Positions 1 to 5,739 of a stretch of DNA of 5,739 bases are shown piece after piece. The position numbers and the translations under genes were made by a program. The DNA comes from an uncultured Flavobacteriales bacterium (GTDB lineage: Bacteria > Bacteroidota > Bacteroidia > Flavobacteriales_D > Sanyastnellaceae). The first letter of the stretch is position 1; each line of letters begins with the position of its first letter. The notes beneath the pieces were generated by a model. It did no database searches. It saw nothing but the letters and a program-made list of their open reading frames with translations, and was not told where the DNA came from. The stretch covers positions 1 through 5,739 of the forward strand of contig CALACF010000102.1 of NCBI GenBank assembly GCA_937890245.1, in the 5' to 3' direction.

Positions 1-2080
1 GGTGGAAATGGAAATGCGGCTTGTCGGCGTCGCAGGTGGTGAGCATGCCGCCCTTGATGAAAATGCGGCCGTCCTTGAAGCGTTTTGAGCGATCCGCGTG
101 AAAGTGCAACTCGTCCTCGTGGCTGACCGAATGCCGCGAAAGCCCCTTGCCCGTTGCGAGCGAATAACACAGGGACGCCTGCTCAAAAGACTTGTCACCC
201 TCGGAGAAAACAGGCCTTCCCTTTGGCGCGCCCGTCGAATCAGTTCGACCCTCAGCGCACACTTCACGGCGCCCAGCGGCATACGTTATATCAGCTGCGT
301 CGAGTGTTATCCCGTCGGTCTTGACGCTCGCATCGCCGTGCAGGGCGACCTCCTCCGTTGCGATCCACAGGACGATCGAGTCGTGGGCAGCGTATACCAC
401 GGGCGGGTCAAGCGTGGGGCGCGGGCTGGTGCTGGAGTCGGTGCTGGCGCTGGAGTCGGTGCTGGGGCCGGGTGGGTAGGTGGGCGCCAGCCTGTCTGGG
501 TTTTGGCGCCGGACGAAGCCTTCAATGGGGGCGGCAACTTCAGACGCGAGGCTGTCAGCGAGAAATGACGTGAGCGTGCCGTTCGGCGCGTCATACAGCA
601 CGATACGCTGGAGTTCCCCATCTGCGAGGTCCATGCCGATGTGGCGGCACTCGGCACGGTTGGCGGACCAGATGGGGCTGGGGGCGGATTCGGGGGGGGC
701 AAAGTAGAGCGTGCGCCCATTGCCGAAGAGGTCAACGCGGGCCAGAACGCCATCTACAAAGCGGCCGTCCAAGGTTCGACCTGCTACTTGATGGTGGCGG
801 GTGGCCGTGGAGTCCACTTCGGTTGCCACCATGGCGTGGCCGCGCACGTGCAAGGACTGGGGGCGATTTTCAAAGAGCACGACCGTCATGGAATCGCCCG
901 TGAGTTGATCTGGGCCGCTCCAAAGCACGGGGGCACCTTGGAGTTCCACCTGACCTGTTTCTTCATCCCAATCCAGGGCGCTGGAAGCGGCAACGATATC
1001 GCTGGACCGCAACAAGGCGCCGCCTCGGGCCCGGACGACCCGACCGCCCAGGGAATCGTCAATAGCAATCCATGGGGCGGCGAGTTTCATCGTATCGGCC
1101 TCCATTATGTGGGCGCGGGCAGAACCTTTGAGGGTGATGCCCGAGGCTTGCCATTGGACCGAATCCGCCCATAGATGGTACGTTCCGGCCGTATCGGCGA
1201 GCTGGGCCTGTCGCGTGAGAACGCCGTATGCCGCGCCGGTAGAGTCCGCGAAAACCAGGGAGTCGCCCGTGATGAGCAGGCCGTCATCGAGCACCCGGGC
1301 CGGCGCGCCAAGGGAGTCGACCGATGCAAGCGCGCGGCTGGCAAACCAGCCCGTACCCGCTTCGAGGTCCAATGCGCCCCTTTCACTTTCAGCCCAACCC
1401 GATGGGCGGGTGATGTGGGCCAGCGAGCGCCAAGCCAGTTTTCGCGTCTCGGGATTGTAGCGCATTTGATCAGTGCGCATTTCAATGCTGTCGACCGCGG
1501 CCACGACGTCGCCCGTGAATGTGAACGCGCGCGATTGTGCGTGGTAGTGACCGCTTTGCGAGACAATGTGCTCGGCTGCGATGCCGGAGGCATCCGAGGT
1601 GGTGAGCGCGCCGCCGCCGCCAAAGGTGCTGACGTTCGTCTCGAAATTGTGGGCAATCCAAGGGGCGGCAAGCGTGCGGGAGTGGCCGTCGTCGTTTGCT
1701 GTGGCGCGAAGTAGGACTGTTCGATCGGGCGCGCTGACAGTCGCCCGCCCCTGGCCCGCAGAAGAAGAGAGCTCGAACTGATCACAATGCAGGACCGTTC
1801 CGTCGTCCGTTACAACGACGTTGCCCATCAAGCGGAAGCGGTCATCCGAAAAACGCCATGCGCTGTCGCAGATGACAAGGGCTCCGTCAACCAAAAGCTG
1901 CACATCGCCGATCAGGCGTTGGGCGTCTACGATCTCGGCGCGGCGCGAAATTTCAGACGCCTGAAGGATCTGGATGTCAAGCGGCGGCGCGGTTGAAAGC
2001 GTATCGGATTGGCCCCACAGGGAACCGGGAAAAATGGCGCATAACAGCGCAAAAATTCCGACGGCGAGGCCCGCACGCAC
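1..2080 (-). CDS. lptD: OstA-like (LptA-type) / LptD fusion protein, LPS transport and assembly (partial, 3' end outside window)
   Basis: Translating the minus strand gives about 693 codons with no stop, running off the left edge. Residues 1-24 form a signal peptide (RAGLAVGIFALLC...GSLWGQ). Residues about 25-530 resemble the Bacteroidota OstA-like protein: RLIGDVQL at 55-62, CDSAW at 71-75, GNVVVTDD from 86, then many D-x-L/G-N/GD beta-strand repeats, GAPVLWSG, GNGRTLYF at 453-460, NRAEC, and the closing GFVRR at 521-525. A Ser/Thr/Asp/Pro linker follows (about 531-557). From D558 the sequence resembles the start of Bacteroidota LptD: DPPVVYAAHDSIVLW, ALHGDASV, CAEGRTDSTG, RPVFSEGD, FKDGRIFIKGG and TTCD..KPHFHFH at 681-693. 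The family builds the periplasmic LPS path and, through the LptD barrel, inserts LPS in the outer leaflet. The barrel, probably several hundred residues, lies outside the window. No second signal peptide or Met precedes the LptD part, which supports a true fusion. The start is uncertain: GTG at 2080 gives the best signal peptide, TTG at 2113 or 2110 is possible, and no in-frame ATG occurs before 1828. Confidence 0.9.
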   Translation of the reverse strand, partial: MRAGLAVGIFALLCAIFPGSLWGQSDTLSTAPPLDIQILQASEISRRAEIVDAQRLIGDVQLLVDGALVICDSAWRFSDDRFRLMGNVVVTDDGTVLHCDQFELSSSAGQGRATVSAPDRTVLLRATANDDGHSRTLAAPWIAHNFETNVSTFGGGGALTTSDASGIAAEHIVSQSGHYHAQSRAFTFTGDVVAAVDSIEMRTDQMRYNPETRKLAWRSLAHITRPSGWAESERGALDLEAGTGWFASRALASVDSLGAPARVLDDGLLITGDSLVFADSTGAAYGVLTRQAQLADTAGTYHLWADSVQWQASGITLKGSARAHIMEADTMKLAAPWIAIDDSLGGRVVRARGGALLRSSDIVAASSALDWDEETGQVELQGAPVLWSGPDQLTGDSMTVVLFENRPQSLHVRGHAMVATEVDSTATRHHQVAGRTLDGRFVDGVLARVDLFGNGRTLYFAPPESAPSPIWSANRAECRHIGMDLADGELQRIVLYDAPNGTLTSFLADSLASEVAAPIEGFVRRQNPDRLAPTYPPGPSTDSSASTDSSTSPRPTLDPPVVYAAHDSIVLWIATEEVALHGDASVKTDGITLDAADITYAAGRREVCAEGRTDSTGAPKGRPVFSEGDKSFEQASLCYSLATGKGLSRHSVSHEDELHFHADRSKRFKDGRIFIKGGMLTTCDADKPHFHFH
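431..466 (-). repeat. 18-bp tandem repeat (two copies) coding the linker between OstA-like and LptD parts
   Basis: Positions 431-448 and 449-466 are two copies of an 18-bp unit that differ at one base. On the minus strand they code STDSSA followed by STDSST, six residues each, within a Pro/Ser/Thr/Asp-rich stretch. The unit length is a multiple of three, so gain or loss of a copy keeps the frame. The repeat lies between the last conserved block of the OstA-like part (GFVRR) and the first of LptD (DPPVVY), as expected of a flexible linker. Confidence 0.8.
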
Positions 2081-2197
2081 ACACGAATGATATGGAATCG
2101 ACGTTGCCAACAAGGAAGCTATGAAACCCGGTGAATGGGCGCGCTGAACCGCCTCAAAACTAAGGTAGTTTGCGGGTAGAAACGGTTTTCAAGACCC
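2081..2197. promoter_or_regulatory. Divergent intergenic region with candidate Bacteroidota-type -7 elements
   Basis: The gap between the two divergent start codons is about 117 bp if the leftward gene starts at GTG 2080, so promoters for both directions should lie here. On the minus strand, TAGTTTTG at 2162-2155 matches the Bacteroidota -7 consensus TAnnTTTG. It would place a transcript start near 2148, before all candidate starts of the fusion gene. Its -33 partner is weak: TTTC, 16 bp upstream. On the plus strand, TAGTTTG at 2166-2172 is one base short of the same consensus and sits about 25 bp before the amidase ATG. No good Shine-Dalgarno sequence precedes either gene. The consensus is known for this phylum; its use here is inferred. 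Confidence 0.35.
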
Positions 2198-3301
2198 ATG
2201 ATTGTATCGCGCCCCCTCCTTCGTGTTTTATGCGGCAGCATACTGATTACCAGCCTTTCGGCAATGATGCCACGGCCGGTTGAGCCGACGATGATTGTCG
2301 TGCTCGACGCGGGACACGGCGGAAAAGACCCCGGAAACCTCGGGACGGGCCGCTTCAAGACGACGGAAAAGGACGTGACGCTGGCCGTGACCTTGAAGAC
2401 AAAAGCCTACATCGAGGAGCGGATTCCAGGCGTGCGCGTCGTGCTTACCCGCAATGGCGACACCTACCCCACCCTGCCAGAACGCGTGGCGCTGGCCAGC
2501 CGTGAACAGGCCGACGTATTCATCTCTATTCACTGCGACAGCTTCCATAAATCCGCCGCTTTTGGCAGCTCGACATTCGTGATGGGCCTGAGCAAGAGCG
2601 AGGAAAGCCTACGGATCGCTGCCCAGGAAAACGCCCTGCTGTACGACGACCCGAAGGCCCGGGATAAATTGGGCTTTGATCCGGATGACCCCGATACATT
2701 CATCGCGCTTGCCCTCCGCCAAAATGCCTACCTCGACCGCAGTTTGCAGTTGGCCGGATTGATTCAGACGCAGTTCCGCGAGCGGGTTGGCCGCCACGAT
2801 CGCGGCGTTCGCCAGGCCGTTTATTACGTGACCGCGTTCACCACGATGCCGAGCGTCTTGGTCGAATTGGGCTTCTTAACCAACCCGAAAGAGGAGGAAT
2901 ATTTACGCTCCGAGAAGGGCCAGGATTACATGGCTTCCGCAATTTTTCGCGCGTTTCGCGACTATCAGGCGGGCTGGAAATCGGTTGAGTCGCACAAGGG
3001 TCAGGCCAATCAAGAAGCGCCCGAAATCATCGACGACGACACGGTGATTTTCCGCGTGCAAATAGCCAGCGGCGCTCGGACCGAACGGTTTGAAGACCGG
3101 CACGGTGAAGCGCTCGAAGGTGTAGACGAATTGATCGCCGGCAACAGTTGGCGATATGTCGTCGGTTCGTTAACATCTTATGCCGATGCTTGCCGCCTGC
3201 GCGATACCTTGCGCGTGAATGGTTACCCGGACGCTTTTGTGACCGCGTATCTAGCAAAAAAACGCATTCCGTTGGGCGATGCCCTATCAAGGAAAAAATG
3301 A
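2198..3301 (+). CDS. N-acetylmuramoyl-L-alanine amidase (Amidase_3) with C-terminal SPOR-like domain
   Basis: This 367-residue secreted zinc hydrolase should cut the bond between N-acetylmuramic acid and the L-Ala of the stem peptide in peptidoglycan. Residues 5-24 form a hydrophobic signal segment with cleavage near SLSA. The Amidase_3 domain spans about 32-255. Zinc ligands are H40 in DAGHGGKD, E57 in TTEKDVTLA and H112 in ISIHCDS; the catalytic Glu is E223 in VLVELGFLTN. An insert of about 60 residues after H112 (GSSTFVMGLSKSEES, then an acidic stretch to about 170) is typical of Bacteroidota homologues. After a polar linker, residues about 282-355 (VIFRVQIASG ... WRYVVGSLTSYADAC ... GYPDAFVTAY) resemble a SPOR domain, which binds peptidoglycan stripped of stem peptides. 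All catalytic residues are present, so it should be active. ATG 2198 is chosen because it precedes the signal peptide. It is the first gene of a rightward operon. Confidence 0.93.
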   Translation: MIVSRPLLRVLCGSILITSLSAMMPRPVEPTMIVVLDAGHGGKDPGNLGTGRFKTTEKDVTLAVTLKTKAYIEERIPGVRVVLTRNGDTYPTLPERVALASREQADVFISIHCDSFHKSAAFGSSTFVMGLSKSEESLRIAAQENALLYDDPKARDKLGFDPDDPDTFIALALRQNAYLDRSLQLAGLIQTQFRERVGRHDRGVRQAVYYVTAFTTMPSVLVELGFLTNPKEEEYLRSEKGQDYMASAIFRAFRDYQAGWKSVESHKGQANQEAPEIIDDDTVIFRVQIASGARTERFEDRHGEALEGVDELIAGNSWRYVVGSLTSYADACRLRDTLRVNGYPDAFVTAYLAKKRIPLGDALSRKK

Positions 3302-3305
3302 GCGC

Positions 3306-4343
3306 ATGCGCATTGGAAAGGAATTGAAAATCGGTGTTTTGGTTGTGGCTGCTGGGCTACTTCTGGTGCTGGGTGTCAACTATTTAAAGGGCTTTGACCC
3401 CTTTGGTAGTGGAGTCACTTACCACGCGATTTACGAGCGCATCGACGGGCTAGCAGTATCCAACCCAGTGGTTGTCAATGGCTTCAAAGTCGGACAAATC
3501 AGCAGCATCATTTTCGACGAGAGCGGAACGGGCTCACTTATCGTAAGCTTCATCGTCAACAAGGACCGCTTGCGCATCCCCGTCGACACCAAGGCAAAAA
3601 TTTACTCCAGCGACCTTTTCGGCACCAAGGCCATCGACTTGATTGCGGGCCGCAGCGGAACGTTGGCAGTGGCCGGCGACACATTGACCTCGGATATCGA
3701 GTTGGGTTTGGCCGAGTCAGTGAAGCGCGAATTGATCCCGTTGCGCCAGAAAACAGACCAACTCATCGAGGGCGTAGATGAAATTTTGCTGAACCTCCAA
3801 AAGGTATTTCAAGACAGCGCAACGCAGGGCTTGCCTCAAGTTTTCGAGAGTATTCAGCGCACGGTGACCACCTTGGAGAGCATCACCAGCCAGCTCGATT
3901 TGACGGTGAAAGAGAACCGCGAGGCCCTCCACGGGATCCTTGCAAACGTCGAGGGCATTACCCAAACGGTCAACGCGCACCAAGACGAACTGTCAAACGT
4001 GATGACGAACTTCTCCGACATTTCCGACTCACTTGCAGGGCTGAATCTCGCAGCCACCATGCAAAAGGCCGACCGTAGTTTGACGGCGGTCACCGAAATC
4101 ATGGAGCGCGTCAACCGCGGGGAAGGCTCGCTCGGCGCCCTGCTCAACAGTGACTCTCTACACAACGGGCTCGTCGACACAAACCGAGATTTACGGCATC
4201 TCATCAACGACCTCTACCTCAACCCCCAGCGCTACATCCGGGTTTCGGTCTTCGGCAAGAAAGAGCATCGCAAGATGAGCGAGAAGGAGCTCGAACGCCT
4301 GCGGATGCTAATCAACGAGGAGCTCGAAGCGCGCGGCGAGTAA
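3306..4343 (+). CDS. MlaD-family (MCE domain) lipid-transport protein
   Basis: This 345-residue protein has one N-terminal membrane anchor (about residues 9-27, IGVLVVAAGLLLVLGVNYL) and no cleavage site, so it should sit in the inner membrane facing the periplasm. An MCE domain follows at about 36-115 (YERIDGLAVSNPVVVNGFKVGQI ... TKAKIYSSDLFGTKAIDL). Residues about 130-265 are helical and heptad-like, as in other MCE proteins that form hexamers and carry lipids between membranes. The C-terminus has GEGSLGALL (272-280) and LNPQRYIRVSVFGKK (305-319), conserved in Bacteroidota homologues. The start at 3306 is preferred over an in-frame ATG at 3279 that would overlap the amidase by 23 bp: 3306 puts the basic residues directly before the anchor, leaves a 4-bp gap, and has AAGGA at 3289-3293 upstream. 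No MlaE permease or MlaF ATPase gene is adjacent. Family is certain; the lipid carried is unknown. Confidence 0.92.
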   Translation: MRIGKELKIGVLVVAAGLLLVLGVNYLKGFDPFGSGVTYHAIYERIDGLAVSNPVVVNGFKVGQISSIIFDESGTGSLIVSFIVNKDRLRIPVDTKAKIYSSDLFGTKAIDLIAGRSGTLAVAGDTLTSDIELGLAESVKRELIPLRQKTDQLIEGVDEILLNLQKVFQDSATQGLPQVFESIQRTVTTLESITSQLDLTVKENREALHGILANVEGITQTVNAHQDELSNVMTNFSDISDSLAGLNLAATMQKADRSLTAVTEIMERVNRGEGSLGALLNSDSLHNGLVDTNRDLRHLINDLYLNPQRYIRVSVFGKKEHRKMSEKELERLRMLINEELEARGE

Positions 4344-4376
4344 GCCTATCCAAGGTCCGAAAAAACACTTTACGCG

Positions 4377-5739
4377 ATGACCGTCACGATTCCACAAGTT
4401 CTATTCCTGCTGCTGCTTGTGACCACGGCTGTGATTTTTGCACGCCGGGTGATGACGATTCGCCGCAATATTTTGCTCGGGCGTGACATCGACCGCAGTG
4501 ACCGTAAGGGCGAGCGATGGATGCACATGGCCCGCATCGCGCTGGGACAGTCAAAGATGGTTGCGCGACCGGTCTCTGGACTGCTCCACATCATTGTTTA
4601 CGTAGGCTTCATCGTGATCAACCTCGAGATGCTCGAGATCGTGATCGATGGCCTGCTCGGCACCCACCGCATTTTCGCCCCCCTGCTAGGCAGCGCATAT
4701 GGTCTATTAATTGGAAGTTTTGAATGGCTCGCAGCCGGCGTTTTAATTTCCTGCGTCATCTTCCTGATCCGCCGCAACGTCTTGCACATCGCGCGTTTCC
4801 GCTCGTCCGAAATGAAGGGTTGGCCCAAGGGCGACGCGAACATCATCTTGGCCACCGAAATCGTATTGATGTCGGCCTTCCTTTTGATGAACACCGCCGA
4901 CAGCTTGCTACACCCCGAATTTTCGTTTGCTTTGAGCGGCCAACTCCAGGGTTTGCTGGCGGGGATGAGCGAGGCTGGCCTTCACATGGTCGAACGCGGC
5001 GCCTGGTGGGTGCACATCATCGGCGTCATGGCCTTCCTCGTGTACGTCACGTACTCCAAGCACTTACACATTCTGCTGGCCTTTCCTAATACTTGGTATG
5101 CCAACTTAGAGCCGTCTGGAAAAATGGACAACATGGCCGCCGTCAAGAAGGAGGTCGATATGATGATGGACCCCAATGTGGATCCGTATGCTACGCCGCC
5201 GCCCGTTGAAGGCGGAGGGGACGGCGCGGCGGGCGAGCCAGCACTTCCCGCCACATTTGGGGCCCGCGATGTGAAAGACCTCAGCTGGAAACAGTTGATG
5301 GAAGGCTACAGTTGCACGGAGTGCGGGCGTTGCACGAGCGTCTGCCCAGCCAATTTGACGGGCAAGCTGCTATCGCCGCGCAAAATAATGATGGACACCC
5401 GGGACCGACTCGAGGAGGTAGGCAAAGCCTTGGATGCAGCTGGACTCAAGGGCGAGGAGGTCAAGAATTGGGATGGTGACGGCAAGAGTTTGCTGGGCGA
5501 TTACATATCAGAGGAAGAGCTCTGGGCGTGTACGAGCTGCCAGGCTTGCGTCGAGGCCTGTCCGCTGACAATTGATCCGATGGGAATCATTCTGGATTTG
5601 CGTCGAAACTTGATCATGGAGGATTCAAAGGCACCAGAGCCAATCACGTCGATGTTCAACAACGTGGAAAACAACGGAGCGCCATGGGCCTTCCCGGCGG
5701 CTGATCGTGGGAAGTGGGTGGATCAATTGAACAACGAAA
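4377..5739 (+). CDS. Membrane-anchored 4Fe-4S protein, HdrD/GlpC-like (partial, 3' end outside window)
   Basis: The frame is open from ATG 4377 to the edge, 454 codons. About five hydrophobic segments come first: residues 5-22, 68-95, 105-131, 156-178 and 210-236. Histidines H71, H213, H229 and H231 lie in or near membrane helices and could bind heme, as in the cytochrome b-like HdrE/NarI group; this is inference. After a Pro/Gly-rich linker (about 266-296) comes a cytoplasmic ferredoxin-like domain with two 4Fe-4S motifs: C313, C316, C319, C323 (CTECGRCTSVCP) and C385, C388, C391, C395 (CTSCQACVEACP). The segment ANLTGKLLSPRKIMMDTRDRL and the late ENNGAPWAFP block match Bacteroidota homologues annotated as Fe-S oxidoreductases or heterodisulfide reductase-related. 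Such proteins of roughly 440-460 residues are commonly followed by a CCG-domain Fe-S protein, so the stop is probably close to the edge. It starts 33 bp after the MCE gene with no terminator between, so co-transcription is likely. Electron donor and acceptor are unknown. Confidence 0.88.
   Translation, partial: MTVTIPQVLFLLLLVTTAVIFARRVMTIRRNILLGRDIDRSDRKGERWMHMARIALGQSKMVARPVSGLLHIIVYVGFIVINLEMLEIVIDGLLGTHRIFAPLLGSAYGLLIGSFEWLAAGVLISCVIFLIRRNVLHIARFRSSEMKGWPKGDANIILATEIVLMSAFLLMNTADSLLHPEFSFALSGQLQGLLAGMSEAGLHMVERGAWWVHIIGVMAFLVYVTYSKHLHILLAFPNTWYANLEPSGKMDNMAAVKKEVDMMMDPNVDPYATPPPVEGGGDGAAGEPALPATFGARDVKDLSWKQLMEGYSCTECGRCTSVCPANLTGKLLSPRKIMMDTRDRLEEVGKALDAAGLKGEEVKNWDGDGKSLLGDYISEEELWACTSCQACVEACPLTIDPMGIILDLRRNLIMEDSKAPEPITSMFNNVENNGAPWAFPAADRGKWVDQLNNE

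Noticed and set aside
98..1785. Several ATG-started ORFs of 60-226 codons on both strands across the left third of the window (for example 641-1174 plus, 1175-1714 plus, 1105-1785 minus).
   Set aside because: They are other-frame shadows of the long minus-strand fusion gene. They lack recognisable domains, and their Arg/Ala/Pro/Gly-rich make-up is typical of off-frame reading in high-GC DNA.
1787..1996. Plus-strand ORF of 69 codons near the amidase gene.
   Set aside because: It lies antisense to the signal peptide and first OstA repeats of the fusion gene and shows no family features of its own.
2119..2358. Minus-strand ORF of 79 codons spanning the divergent spacer, considered as a small gene or as the true 5' end of the fusion gene.
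   Set aside because: It overlaps the amidase signal peptide and catalytic start, is in a different frame from the fusion gene and stops before it.
3279..3305. Upstream ATG extending the MCE protein by nine residues.
   Set aside because: It would overlap the amidase by 23 bp and add a polar stretch before the membrane anchor; ATG 3306 fits the anchor and operon spacing better.
3298..3327. ATG overlapping the amidase stop codon in ATGA form, suggesting translational coupling.
   Set aside because: That frame ends after nine codons and is not the frame of the MCE protein.
4344..4376. The 33-bp gap after the MCE gene, checked for a terminator.
   Set aside because: No inverted repeat followed by a T run was seen; the gap contains only a short A run.
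4517..5089. Plus-strand ORFs at 4517-4723 and 4724-5089 and minus-strand ORFs in the same area.
   Set aside because: They are out-of-frame readings of the membrane region of the Fe-S protein, whose own frame is open throughout and has clear motifs.

Overview
The window reads as a cell-envelope locus from a high-GC member of the Bacteroidota. The evidence is gene content and family-specific sequence: a multi-repeat OstA-like protein joined to an LptD, an Amidase_3 enzyme with a SPOR-like tail, a single-gene MlaD/MCE protein with the C-terminal NP-RY...FGKK block seen in Bacteroidota homologues, and a membrane Fe-S protein of the type often found next to it. Shine-Dalgarno sequences are mostly absent, which also fits. 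The genus cannot be named from this sequence.

Layout. Positions 1-2080, minus strand: one uninterrupted reading frame that runs off the left edge. It has a signal peptide, a complete OstA-like (LptA-type) region, a short Ser/Thr/Asp/Pro linker and then the start of LptD. It has no in-frame ATG at its 5' end, so it must use GTG or TTG, and a search limited to ATG starts and complete ORFs misses it. Positions 2081-2197: a short divergent intergenic region that should hold promoters for both directions. Positions 2198-3301, plus strand: secreted N-acetylmuramoyl-L-alanine amidase. Positions 3306-4343, plus: MlaD/MCE-family lipid-transport protein, 4 bp downstream of the amidase. Positions 4377-5739, plus: membrane-anchored protein with two 4Fe-4S motifs, running off the right edge.

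How they may work together. The left gene should build the lipopolysaccharide path across the periplasm and into the outer membrane. The rightward operon starts with an enzyme that cuts peptidoglycan stem peptides and a protein that carries lipid between membranes. The locus therefore pairs outer-membrane assembly with cell-wall remodelling. The role of the Fe-S protein is not evident; its position suggests either operon convenience or an unknown redox link.

No rRNA, tRNA, CRISPR array, insertion sequence, phage gene or clear terminator was seen. The most unusual item is the OstA-like/LptD fusion.
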